From NCBI GenBank assembly GCA_002733385.1, contig NVVO01000005.1, positions 19,528 through 35,097 of the forward strand: a stretch of DNA of 15,570 nt. The letters are read 5' to 3'. The notes beneath the pieces were generated by a model. That model was not told where the DNA came from, did no database searches, and worked only from the letters and a program-made list of their open reading frames with translations. Shown here piece after piece: positions 1 through 6,934 of this stretch. Made by a program: the position numbers and the translations under genes. Source of the stretch: Robiginitomaculum sp. (GTDB lineage: Bacteria > Pseudomonadota > Alphaproteobacteria > Caulobacterales > Maricaulaceae). How positions within the stretch are numbered: the stretch's first letter is position 1; each line of letters begins with the position of its first letter.

Positions 1-266
1 AAGAAAATATAGTCGGTTTTTAGCCGATTGGCGATTTCTTCCATGCCGACTAGAATACCCAGGTTGTCCGGACTGTTTTCTATGCGCAGAGGGTATTTGG
101 CGGCGACTTTTTGCACATCATCGTCCGGGTCTGGCAAGAAAATCATGGCTTCGTCAAACAGGCTAAAAAACTCGGCCTCTTGGTAGCTAGCCATGGCCAT
201 ATCCAAGGAGCGATGTCCCCGCCAGCTTAATATGCCCAGCCCCACCGTGCCTTGCGGATATTTCAT
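1..266 (-). CDS. Putative GT-A type glycosyltransferase, N-terminal part (truncated by window edge)
   Basis: The reading frame runs leftward from an ATG at 264-266 and stays open to base 1, giving about 88 residues. It begins MKYPQGTVGLGILSWRGHRS and has an early beta-strand-like stretch (VGLGILSW), then an LPDPDDD acidic patch and an ENSPDNLGI segment near residue 68. This order resembles family-2-like GT-A glycosyltransferases, where an N-x-G-I segment precedes a metal-binding acidic motif. That acidic motif would lie beyond the window, so the family call is tentative. The ATG shares its A with the TAA stop of the upstream glycosyltransferase (TAATG), so translational coupling is likely. 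The two enzymes probably act on the same cell-surface glycan or glycoconjugate. Substrate and linkage cannot be read from this fragment. Confidence 0.65.
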   Translation of the reverse strand, partial: MKYPQGTVGLGILSWRGHRSLDMAMASYQEAEFFSLFDEAMIFLPDPDDDVQKVAAKYPLRIENSPDNLGILVGMEEIANRLKTDYIF

Positions 267-1009
267 TACCAATGTTCCTCAATCCACGGAGTTGGCCGCA
301 CATGTTTATAGCTTTTCTTGAGCCAGTGCCTGACCGGCCATTCTCCGCGCGCCGCTTCGTCCTGATCCGGTTTTCCGGTAAAGGCGACGATGCGGGTTTC
401 ACTTGGTAACTTGGGCACTTGGAAAAAATTAAACGGCCAGCGCGGCAACAAATTATGCTTGAAACTTACGCACCACTCCCGTGGCCAAAACACCATGTCG
501 TCAATTTCACGGGAAATGTAGAGTTGCTCTATGCGGTATTTGTCCAAAACACTGGCCGGGTCGCTCTGAAGCTTGTCAAAAATATGGGTGTATTTGCCGA
601 CCGGAAAGCGAAAGGCGGACGTATTGCCAATATTTTGGCCGATTTGCGTCCAGTTTTCGATCACACAAAACCGTCCCGGTTCATAATCGAACATTACGTC
701 GAGATTACCCGTCACCACCAGATCAAGATCGAGAAACAGCACATCGCCTGCGAGATCAGCCCCCCTAAGGTTAGTCATGGGATGTTTCCACATCACCAAT
801 TTGCGCCAAGGCAAATTTATCAGATCAGGCGGCAGGTTTATATCCGGAATGGCTTCGGTTTGTACGCCTTTGTCGATATCGCTGACATCATCCGTAAAGC
901 ACACCAACCGGGTAGGGCGGTCAGTTTGTCTCTGAACAGCCGCCCACAACCGGTTGACATATTCCGCCCCGTAGCGCGTCCCCCATTTCATACAAATTAT
1001 GGTCTGCAA
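266..1009 (-). CDS. Putative glycosyltransferase with DxD motif (GT8-like)
   Basis: This 247-residue cytoplasmic protein probably transfers a sugar from a nucleotide-sugar donor. A DLD metal-binding motif sits at residues 94-96 inside a hydrophobic strand (VLFLDLDLVV), followed by GNLD, as in GT-A fold enzymes of the GT8 type. A late GKPDQD segment (212-217) recalls the GKP element near the C-terminus of such enzymes. No signal peptide or membrane span is seen. The start is a TTG at 1007-1009: an AAGGAG ribosome binding site lies 6 bases upstream, while the first in-frame ATG (residue 7) would be about 24 bases from it. The stop overlaps the start of the next gene by one base. A 107-bp palindromic repeat separates this gene from the M28 gene upstream. 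Acceptor and product are unknown. Confidence 0.75.
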   Translation of the reverse strand: MQTIICMKWGTRYGAEYVNRLWAAVQRQTDRPTRLVCFTDDVSDIDKGVQTEAIPDINLPPDLINLPWRKLVMWKHPMTNLRGADLAGDVLFLDLDLVVTGNLDVMFDYEPGRFCVIENWTQIGQNIGNTSAFRFPVGKYTHIFDKLQSDPASVLDKYRIEQLYISREIDDMVFWPREWCVSFKHNLLPRWPFNFFQVPKLPSETRIVAFTGKPDQDEAARGEWPVRHWLKKSYKHVRPTPWIEEHW

Positions 1010-1019
1010 TTTGTGCTCC
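1010..1019 (-). promoter_or_regulatory. Ribosome binding site AAGGAG that selects a TTG start
   Basis: On the minus strand the bases before the glycosyltransferase read AAGGAGCACAAA-TTG. The perfect anti-16S match with 6-base spacing supports the TTG start over the ATG seven codons in. Confidence 0.7.
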
Positions 1020-1051
1020 TTGGTGCGATGAATTTCAATAAAACCCCCACT

Positions 1052-1158
1052 CCCCGCTCATACCCGCGAAAGCGGGTATCCAGTTTAAATAAAAAATGTG
1101 TGCGCTTCGCGCACTCTTTACTTGCTGGATACCCAGTCGTGGCTGGGTATGAGCGGGG
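1052..1158. repeat. Palindromic repeat element, copy 1 (three-hairpin, MITE/REP-like)
   Basis: The outer arms are a perfect 14-bp inverted repeat, CCCCGCTCATACCC at 1052-1065 and its complement at 1145-1158. Inside are three hairpins: ATACCCGC-GAAA-GCGGGTAT, GTGCGC-TTC-GCGCAC, and ATACCCAG-loop-CTGGGTAT. An alternative inner stem, GGTATCCAG with CTGGATACC, can also form. The element lies between two same-strand genes, 17 bases after the M28 stop and 42 bases before the glycosyltransferase start. In the transcript it could fold and act as a terminator, processing site or stabiliser. A second copy in the same orientation lies at 9079-9186. There is no transposase, so it would depend on another factor for movement. 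Confidence 0.85.
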
Positions 1159-1175
1159 TGTAGAAAGGGTCTGCC

Positions 1176-2837
1176 TTAATCTTTCTTCATCATTTCGTCG
1201 CGCAGCGTACGAAATTCTGCGTCTTTATTCCAATTTGGCCAGTCGCGGCTGTTGGCGATACCGTTGCCAAGTTCATAGAAAATTTCTGTAACCTGTTCGA
1301 TACCGCTCAAATCCCAACTGTCATCATATTCGTCGGACGGGGCATGGTAGCGTTCTTTGGTATATTCATCCGCGAATGCTATGCCGTGCTCCTTGCCAAG
1401 AATTTCGTGGTCAATACCCGCGTCCGCATACAGCATGGGGACGCCTTTTTTGGCCAGACTAATATGGTCGGAGCGGTAATAATATCCGGCTTCCGGCTTG
1501 GGATCCGGGGTGATATACAGGCCTTTGGGCTTGATCACCGCATCAAGTAGCCCGTCAAGATCGGATGCGCCGTAACCAACCACGACAATATCCTTGGTGC
1601 GTCCAAGCGGCAACATACCGTCTATATTTATGCCAGCAACGGTCTGGTTTAAGGGCACAATCGGGTCTTCGCCGTAATAGGCCGAGCCAAGCAAACCGGA
1701 TTCTTCCGCTGTGACCGCGACAATGAGGATTGAGCGTTCGGCGGGCGCAACGGCAAATGCTTCGCCGATTTCCAATATGGCTGATGTGCCAGTGGCGTTA
1801 TCAACGGCACCGTTATAAATTCCGTCCTCGCCTTCCGCGACATCTTTTTTACCTTTATGGTCCCAGTGTCCCATATACAGAACATATTCGTCTGGATATT
1901 TGGTTCCTTTAATCACGCCGACAACATTGCGGCTTTCAACCTTGTTAATGGTGTTGTTGATTTGCGCATTTAGTTTAATGTCGCCCATGGCAATTGGCTT
2001 GAAATCTTTTGTGATGGCGGCGGCTTTCAAAGTGCCGAAATCCAGCCCAACAGATGTGAATAACTCTTTGGCCGCATCTGCCGTCAACCAGCCTTCGAGC
2101 GCGGTGCGTGATGCACCTTTGTCAGGGCGTACCAGATCAATCTGCGGCCCTGTCCAGCCGCCAGATACTACATTCCAGCCATAGCTGGCCGGTTCGGTTT
2201 CGTGGATGACAATGGCGGCGGCTGCGCCTTGTCTGGCGGCTTCCTCGTATTTGTAAGTCCAGCGACCATAATAGGTCATGGCATTGCCCTTAAACAGGGT
2301 TTCGTCCTTGGTGGCAAAGCCCGGGTCGTTGACCAGCATGACAACGGTTTTACCCTTAACGTCCATACCTGCGTAATCGTTCCAGCCATATTCTGGTGCA
2401 ACCACGCCGTAGCCGACAAAGACAAGATCGCTGTCCGTGACGCTAAGGCTTTCCGCAGTGCGTTTTGTCCAAAACACGGCGTTTTCTCCCATAACATAGT
2501 CGACGTCCCCTATTTTCATGAAAGAGCCACCCGTGACCGTGGTCTCGGTCAAGGTGATGGGCTGGAAATATGTACCGTCTATGCCCTTGGGCGCAATGCC
2601 TGCCGCTTTCATTTCGTCGGCAATATATTGAGAAGCGAGAACGCCGCCCGGTGTGCCCGGAGCCCGGCCCTCAAATTTGTCGTCTGCCAGGTTTTTAATG
2701 CGCCTGCCAAGATCAGCCGCGGAAATACTAGGCTTTGCGACTGCTTTCTCATCAGGCTTATCTGCTGAGCAGCCGACAATGAGTAAAGCGGCTGTGGCTA
2801 TAGTGGTTGTATAGCATAGTGTTTTTGATATGGTCAT
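1176..2837 (-). CDS. Lipoprotein M28 family zinc metallopeptidase with PA domain
   Basis: This 553-residue exported aminopeptidase-like enzyme should remove N-terminal residues from peptides outside the cytoplasm. From the ATG at 2835-2837 it begins MTISKT and has a hydrophobic signal ending in lipobox IVGC (Cys23), so it is probably lipid-anchored. A protease-associated (PA) insert spans roughly residues 135-285. The M28 zinc centre is complete: His324 (MGHWDH), Asp346 (GAVDNATG), Glu378 as general base with Glu379 as ligand (TAEESG), Asp406 (NIDGM) and His458 (RSDHIS). An ATG ten codons upstream (2865-2867) is possible. The chosen start has an AGGGGA Shine-Dalgarno and a proper signal peptide. 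The gene is divergent from another M28 lipoprotein gene. Substrate preference is not visible. Confidence 0.93.
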   Translation of the reverse strand: MTISKTLCYTTTIATAALLIVGCSADKPDEKAVAKPSISAADLGRRIKNLADDKFEGRAPGTPGGVLASQYIADEMKAAGIAPKGIDGTYFQPITLTETTVTGGSFMKIGDVDYVMGENAVFWTKRTAESLSVTDSDLVFVGYGVVAPEYGWNDYAGMDVKGKTVVMLVNDPGFATKDETLFKGNAMTYYGRWTYKYEEAARQGAAAAIVIHETEPASYGWNVVSGGWTGPQIDLVRPDKGASRTALEGWLTADAAKELFTSVGLDFGTLKAAAITKDFKPIAMGDIKLNAQINNTINKVESRNVVGVIKGTKYPDEYVLYMGHWDHKGKKDVAEGEDGIYNGAVDNATGTSAILEIGEAFAVAPAERSILIVAVTAEESGLLGSAYYGEDPIVPLNQTVAGINIDGMLPLGRTKDIVVVGYGASDLDGLLDAVIKPKGLYITPDPKPEAGYYYRSDHISLAKKGVPMLYADAGIDHEILGKEHGIAFADEYTKERYHAPSDEYDDSWDLSGIEQVTEIFYELGNGIANSRDWPNWNKDAEFRTLRDEMMKKD

Positions 2838-2884
2838 GTGTCCCCTGAAAGTTTGAATGTAGCTCATGCGTAAAATGCCCGTAT

Positions 2885-2913
2885 TCTATAGAATTGGCAA
2901 GTCCCATATACAA
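2885..2913 (-). promoter_or_regulatory. Candidate sigma-70 promoter of the minus-strand M28 gene
   Basis: Read on the minus strand, TTGTAT (2908-2913) and TATAGA (2885-2890) are separated by exactly 17 bases, about 48 bases before the chosen ATG. The -35 hexamer straddles the junction of a tandem 13-bp duplication. Each hexamer matches the consensus at four of six positions, so support is moderate. Confidence 0.4.
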
Positions 2914-2923
2914 GTCCCATATA
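2898..2923. repeat. Perfect 13-bp tandem duplication in divergent promoter region
   Basis: CAAGTCCCATATA occurs at 2898-2910 and again immediately at 2911-2923. It lies between the two divergent M28 genes and may be a slippage duplication or a doubled binding site. Confidence 0.85.
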
Positions 2924-2953
2924 AATGTATTTGCAATGACCTTGGATTACCAA

Positions 2954-2975
2954 ATTATTTCTTGATTATTTCTTG
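2954..2975. repeat. Perfect 11-bp tandem duplication in divergent promoter region
   Basis: ATTATTTCTTG occurs at 2954-2964 and directly again at 2965-2975, 30 bases from the other tandem duplication. The second copy supplies the first three bases of the candidate -35 box of the plus-strand gene. Confidence 0.85.
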
Positions 2976-3000
2976 CGAACAAAGCCGCTATAGTTATGGT
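2973..3000 (+). promoter_or_regulatory. Candidate sigma-70 promoter of the plus-strand M28 gene
   Basis: TTGCGA (2973-2978) and TATGGT (2995-3000) are 16 bases apart and end 33 bases before the ATG at 3034. Each matches four of six consensus bases. TATAGT at 2989-2994 is a better -10 but has no suitably spaced -35. Confidence 0.3.
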
Positions 3001-3033
3001 ACGCCAAATCGATAAATGACAAAAGGGGACATT

Positions 3034-4476
3034 ATGACACGGCACTTCAAACACCTGCTCATTACGGCATCAATATTTAGCGTATTTGCTAGCGGCTGCG
3101 CCCATCGGTCAGAAAATTCTACAACAAAAATAATGCCTAAAAATTCTATCAGCACTTCGGCCAATCCGGATATTCAAAAATTGGCAAGCCTGGCTCTTAA
3201 TAATAGCTATGGCTATGATATCACCCGCTCACTGACCACGGAAATCGGCCCGCGTCTGGCCGGGAGCGTGGGTGAAGCCCGGGCGCGGGACTGGGCGGTC
3301 GAGAAGTTTAAAGCGCTCGGCTTTACCAATATCAAAAACGAGGCTTTCCCCGTGCGCGGCTGGGTGCGCGGGGTCGAGACGGCGGAAATATTGTCGCCTT
3401 TCCCGCAAAGCCTGGTGATTACCGCCTTGGGCGGCTCGGTCGCGACACCTCAAACGGGGATACAGGCATCGGTTGCCTATTTTGCCACATATGACGATCT
3501 CATCAACGCACCTATGGGCAGTTTGGACGGGAAAATCGCCTATATTTCCGGTCGCATGGACAAACATATTGACGGTGCCGGCTACGGCCCGGCCAATCAA
3601 AAGCGCCAAACCGGTGCCACAGAGGCGGCAAAACGCGGCGCGTTGGCCGTTTTGATCCGCTCCGTGGGTACGGATAGCCACCGTTTTCCCCATACCGGCC
3701 AAATGCGCTATGATGATGCGGTCAAGAAAATCCCCATAGCCGCCATGTCTGCACCTGACGCCGACCAGATGGACAGAATATTTGCCCTGACACAAAAAAG
3801 CGGCAAGGAGGTAGAAATAAGCCTGAGGTTATTGCCGCGAGACATAGGGGAATTACAATCCGGGAATGTTATGGCGGAAATTGTTGGCACGGAAAAACCA
3901 GAGGAAATTATTCTAATCGGCGCCCATCTGGATTCCTGGGATATGGCCACGGGTGCGGTTGATGACGGTGCCGGGGTCGGTATTGTCATGGGGGCCGCTA
4001 AAGTTCTGATGGATTCAGGACTGAAACCTAAACGCACCATACGGGTTGTGTTATTTGGGGCGGAAGAAGTTGGCCTTATTGGGGCCTTTGCCTATGCCAA
4101 AGCCCATCAGGACGAGTTGGGCCAGCATGTCTTGGCCACAGAATCAGATTTTGGCGCCGGGCGGATTTACGGCATACAGGCTGGGAAATATGCCGCCACC
4201 CAAGCCTGGGTCGCTGCTATAGCCCCGGAATTTGCTTATCTGGGCATCAAAGCCAAGGACGGCATCACCAGCGGTGGCCCGGATATTATTCCGCTTAACA
4301 TGGCGGGTGTGCCGACCATGCGACTTAATCAGGACGGCACGGATTATTTCGATCTACACCACACGCCGGACGATACATTTGATAAAATAGACCCAAAATC
4401 CATGCAGCAAAATGTCGCCGCCTACGCCACCTTGATCTGGTTGGCATCAGAGGCAGATACCAATTTCAGAGACTAA
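3034..4476 (+). CDS. Lipoprotein M28 family metallopeptidase (carboxypeptidase Q-like)
   Basis: This 480-residue exported zinc exopeptidase resembles carboxypeptidase Q/PGCP-type M28 enzymes, which cleave small peptides. It begins MTRHFK and carries a signal sequence ending FASGC (Cys22). The -3 residue is Ala rather than Leu, so the lipobox is slightly degenerate. A PA-like insert covers roughly residues 115-260. The zinc centre is complete: His298 (GAHLDSW), Asp310 (AVDDGAG), Glu344/Glu345 (GAEEVG), Asp372 (ESDFG) and His443 in the HHTPDDT motif typical of the subgroup. An in-frame ATG at 3016 is possible. The start at 3034 is preferred for its AAGGGG ribosome site five bases upstream and its signal peptide. 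The next gene follows after 31 bases, so co-transcription with the M20 enzyme is likely. Confidence 0.93.
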   Translation: MTRHFKHLLITASIFSVFASGCAHRSENSTTKIMPKNSISTSANPDIQKLASLALNNSYGYDITRSLTTEIGPRLAGSVGEARARDWAVEKFKALGFTNIKNEAFPVRGWVRGVETAEILSPFPQSLVITALGGSVATPQTGIQASVAYFATYDDLINAPMGSLDGKIAYISGRMDKHIDGAGYGPANQKRQTGATEAAKRGALAVLIRSVGTDSHRFPHTGQMRYDDAVKKIPIAAMSAPDADQMDRIFALTQKSGKEVEISLRLLPRDIGELQSGNVMAEIVGTEKPEEIILIGAHLDSWDMATGAVDDGAGVGIVMGAAKVLMDSGLKPKRTIRVVLFGAEEVGLIGAFAYAKAHQDELGQHVLATESDFGAGRIYGIQAGKYAATQAWVAAIAPEFAYLGIKAKDGITSGGPDIIPLNMAGVPTMRLNQDGTDYFDLHHTPDDTFDKIDPKSMQQNVAAYATLIWLASEADTNFRD

Positions 4477-4507
4477 ACTAAAGATAAATAACCAAAAGGA
4501 AAACACT

Positions 4508-5803
4508 ATGCGACTTCTTACATCAATATCCACGGCCGTTTTGGCGGCTACACTGTTCGTTTCATCGGCGCAGGCTGAGGATTTGCTTAAGTTATACAAA
4601 TATTTACATGCCAATCCTGAACTGTCTCTCATGGAAACCAAGACGGCGGCCCTGTTGGCGGGCAAGCTGGAAAAGCTCGGCTTTGATGTAACGGAGAATG
4701 TCGGCGGCACGGGTGTTGTATCCGTGATGAAAAACGGAGATGGCCCGACAATTATGATCCGGGCCGACATGGACGGCTTGCCAGTAAAAGAACAAACCGG
4801 GGTTGATTATGCCAGCAAGATCATCACCAAAAACCGCGACGGTATAGAAAAGCCGGCCATGCACGCTTGCGGCCATGATATCCACATGACGGTTCTCATT
4901 GGTACGGCGGAAAAACTTGTCGCCAGCAAAGCCGATTGGTCTGGGACATTGGTTTTGGTGCTGCAACCGGCCGAAGAATTGGGGCTTGGTGCAAGAATGA
5001 TGCTGGCAGACGGTCTGTTTACGCGCTTCCCGCGTCCGGATTATAATCTGGCCCTGCATGACAACCCGGCTTTGGCAACCGGCAAAGTCGGTATTGTACC
5101 GGGCTATGCTTTGGCGAATGTCGACTCGGTTGATATTACCGTGCGCGGTATAGGCGGTCACGGTGCCTATCCCCACACCACAAAAGATCCGATTGTTCTG
5201 GCCGCACAGCTTGTGACTGCCATGCAAACTATTATCTCTCGCGAGACATCGCCGCTGGAATCAGCCGTATTGACGGTCGGTTCAATCCACGGCGGTAGCA
5301 AGCACAACATCATTTCGGATGAGGTGAAATTGCAATTGACCCTGCGTTCCTACAAGGACGATGTACGTATGAACACCATCAATTCCATCAAACGCATAGC
5401 AGACGGTTTGGGGCGTGCAGCCGGACTACCCGATGATAAATTGCCCATTGTCACAGTACGGGACGCCGAATTTACCCCCGCCACCTATAACAATCCCGAA
5501 CTAGCGGCGCGGTTAACCCGCTCCATTGGTAAAAAAATTGGTGCAGAAAATGTCAAGGCTATGGATCAGGTAATGGGCGGTGAGGATTTCGGGGCTTTCG
5601 GGCGAACCGATCCAAAAATACCCAGCATGTTGTTTTGGTTGGGCGCGGTTAGCCCTGAAAAAATCGCAAATGCTAAAAAAACCGACGAGATATTACCGTC
5701 TTTGCACTCCCCGTTTTTCGTGCCTGATGCAGAGCCAACCATAAACACAGGCGTAGAGGCAATGACTGCCGCTGCTCTTGATTTATTTCAAAACCCTGAA
5801 TAA
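4508..5803 (+). CDS. Exported M20 family amidohydrolase (hippurate/IAA-amino-acid hydrolase-like)
   Basis: This 431-residue metallohydrolase of the M20 amidohydrolase group hydrolyses N-acyl amino acids or similar amides. A Sec signal peptide (MRLLTSISTAVLAATLFVSS) ends in an AQA-ED cleavage site near residue 23, so the enzyme is probably periplasmic. Many close relatives of this group are cytoplasmic. The expected di-metal site is present: Cys121 and His123 in HACGHD, Glu156 (base) and Glu157 in QPAEE, His184 in LALHDNP, and His400 in LHSPFF. The RADMDGLP motif is at 85-92. The dimerisation domain lies between about 200 and 310. A good AAAAGGA ribosome site precedes the ATG. It sits between an M28 peptidase and a nitronate monooxygenase whose start is 2 bases after its stop. 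The exact acyl group cannot be inferred. Confidence 0.93.
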   Translation: MRLLTSISTAVLAATLFVSSAQAEDLLKLYKYLHANPELSLMETKTAALLAGKLEKLGFDVTENVGGTGVVSVMKNGDGPTIMIRADMDGLPVKEQTGVDYASKIITKNRDGIEKPAMHACGHDIHMTVLIGTAEKLVASKADWSGTLVLVLQPAEELGLGARMMLADGLFTRFPRPDYNLALHDNPALATGKVGIVPGYALANVDSVDITVRGIGGHGAYPHTTKDPIVLAAQLVTAMQTIISRETSPLESAVLTVGSIHGGSKHNIISDEVKLQLTLRSYKDDVRMNTINSIKRIADGLGRAAGLPDDKLPIVTVRDAEFTPATYNNPELAARLTRSIGKKIGAENVKAMDQVMGGEDFGAFGRTDPKIPSMLFWLGAVSPEKIANAKKTDEILPSLHSPFFVPDAEPTINTGVEAMTAAALDLFQNPE

Positions 5804-5805
5804 AT

Positions 5806-6759
5806 ATGGCTTTACCAGAAATATTACAGAATTTGGAGCTGCCAATTATTGGTGCGCCCATGTTCATTGTCTCAGGCCCTGAACTGGTGATTGCCCAGTG
5901 CAAAGTCGGGATTGTTGGTTCGTTTCCGGCGCTCAATGCCAGACCCGCCGACCAGTTAGAGGTCTGGATTAGGCGCATTAAAAAAGAGCTGGCCGAGTAT
6001 CAGCGTGCGAACCCGGACAAAAAGATCGCGCCTTTTGCGGTCAACCAAATCTGTCATATGTCCAATACCCGCCTGCAAGAGGACATGGAAACATGTGTGC
6101 GCGAACAAGTCCCGATCATTATTACTTCTTTGCGCCCGCCGAAAATCATCATAGACGCGGTGCATTCCTACGGCGGTATTGTCCTGCATGATGTGATCAA
6201 TATCCGCCACACCAAGAAAGCATTGTCCGAAGGAGCAGACGGAATTATTGCAGTCTGCGCCGGAGCCGGTGGCCACGCCGGGTTATTGTCGCCATTCGCA
6301 TTGGTGCCAGAAATTCGCGCCATCCACAAAGGGCCGCTGATGTGTTCGGGGTCTATATCCACGGGCGGGTGTGTTTTGGCCGTCCAGGCCATGGGAGCCG
6401 ACTTGGCTTATATGGGCACAAGGTTTTTAGCTTCGAAAGAAGCAAATGCGCCCGATGCTTATAAACAGATGATCGTTGATTCGGCTGGCGCGGATATTAT
6501 TTACTCGTCTTTGTTTACAGGCATACACGGCAATTATTTGAAGGGTTCTGTCCGCGCCGCCGGGTTGGATCCTGATAATTTACCGTCCGCAGATAAATCG
6601 GATATGAATTTTGGCGGCGGTGCATCCGCAAAAGCCTGGAAAGACATCTGGGGTTCTGGTCAAGGCGTCGGCAGTATTCACTCTGCGCCGTCAGTTGCGG
6701 AAATTGTCGATGATTTGAAAGCCGAATATGCAAGCGCAAAAAAGCGGCTGACAATTTAA
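5806..6759 (+). CDS. Nitronate monooxygenase family protein (NPD/2-nitropropane dioxygenase)
   Basis: This 317-residue FMN-dependent TIM-barrel enzyme oxidises nitronates or related carbanions. The N-terminal strand with GAPMFIVSGP (16-25) is typical of the family. CAGAGGHAG (151-159) carries the conserved His157 used as catalytic base in characterised members. GSISTGG (182-188) and MGTRFLAS (203-210) form the FMN phosphate-binding region, and a GSGQGVG segment (283-289) follows. Members are often annotated enoyl-ACP reductase-like or dioxygenase, so the true substrate is open. No signal peptide is visible, unlike its upstream neighbours. The ATG is 2 bases after the M20 stop and has no clear Shine-Dalgarno, so coupled translation is likely. 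The last codons and stop are imperfectly duplicated just downstream (6765-6779). Confidence 0.9.
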   Translation: MALPEILQNLELPIIGAPMFIVSGPELVIAQCKVGIVGSFPALNARPADQLEVWIRRIKKELAEYQRANPDKKIAPFAVNQICHMSNTRLQEDMETCVREQVPIIITSLRPPKIIIDAVHSYGGIVLHDVINIRHTKKALSEGADGIIAVCAGAGGHAGLLSPFALVPEIRAIHKGPLMCSGSISTGGCVLAVQAMGADLAYMGTRFLASKEANAPDAYKQMIVDSAGADIIYSSLFTGIHGNYLKGSVRAAGLDPDNLPSADKSDMNFGGGASAKAWKDIWGSGQGVGSIHSAPSVAEIVDDLKAEYASAKKRLTI

Positions 6760-6779
6760 AACCACTGACCATTTAAAAC
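6748..6779. repeat. Imperfect tandem duplication of the nitronate monooxygenase gene end
   Basis: CTGACAATTTAAAAC (6748-6762), which contains the stop codon, recurs as CTGACCATTTAAAAC (6765-6779). Fourteen of 15 bases match, with a 17-bp period. Confidence 0.7.
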
Positions 6780-6867
6780 GATTGGCGATTTCTTGAAGCT
6801 GGCGCAAGTTTTTGGCTAAAAACTCCTGTGCCTGCGTGCGTCATAATGGATTTTGTGGTTTTGACCA

Positions 6868-6896
6868 TTGCGTTTTAATTGTATGGGATGTATTAA
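6868..6896 (+). promoter_or_regulatory. Weak candidate promoter for the OmpA/DUF2853 pair
   Basis: TTGCGT (6868-6873) and TATTAA (6891-6896) have 17-base spacing in an AT-rich leader, 38 bases before the ATG. Matches are partial (three and four of six). The 175-base gap before the gene otherwise holds only the duplicated tail at 6748-6779 and an A/T hairpin at 6807-6824. Confidence 0.25.
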
Positions 6897-6934
6897 ATTA
6901 CAGCACTATAGAGCTAAAATTTTTAGAGAGACAT

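Noticed and set aside
419..1291. A 290-codon open frame on the plus strand
   Set aside because: It is antisense to the glycosyltransferase, runs through the palindromic repeat into the M28 gene and has no protein family features. The minus-strand frame has the DxD motif and a ribosome site.
6779..6794. 16-base identity (CGATTGGCGATTTCTT) with bases 25-40
   Set aside because: One copy is inside coding sequence, the flanks do not match, and no repeat structure is visible. It is probably coincidence.
6807..6824. A/T hairpin AGTTTTT-GGCT-AAAAACT between the nitronate monooxygenase and OmpA genes
   Set aside because: The stem is nearly all A-T and no T run follows, so it is not a credible terminator.
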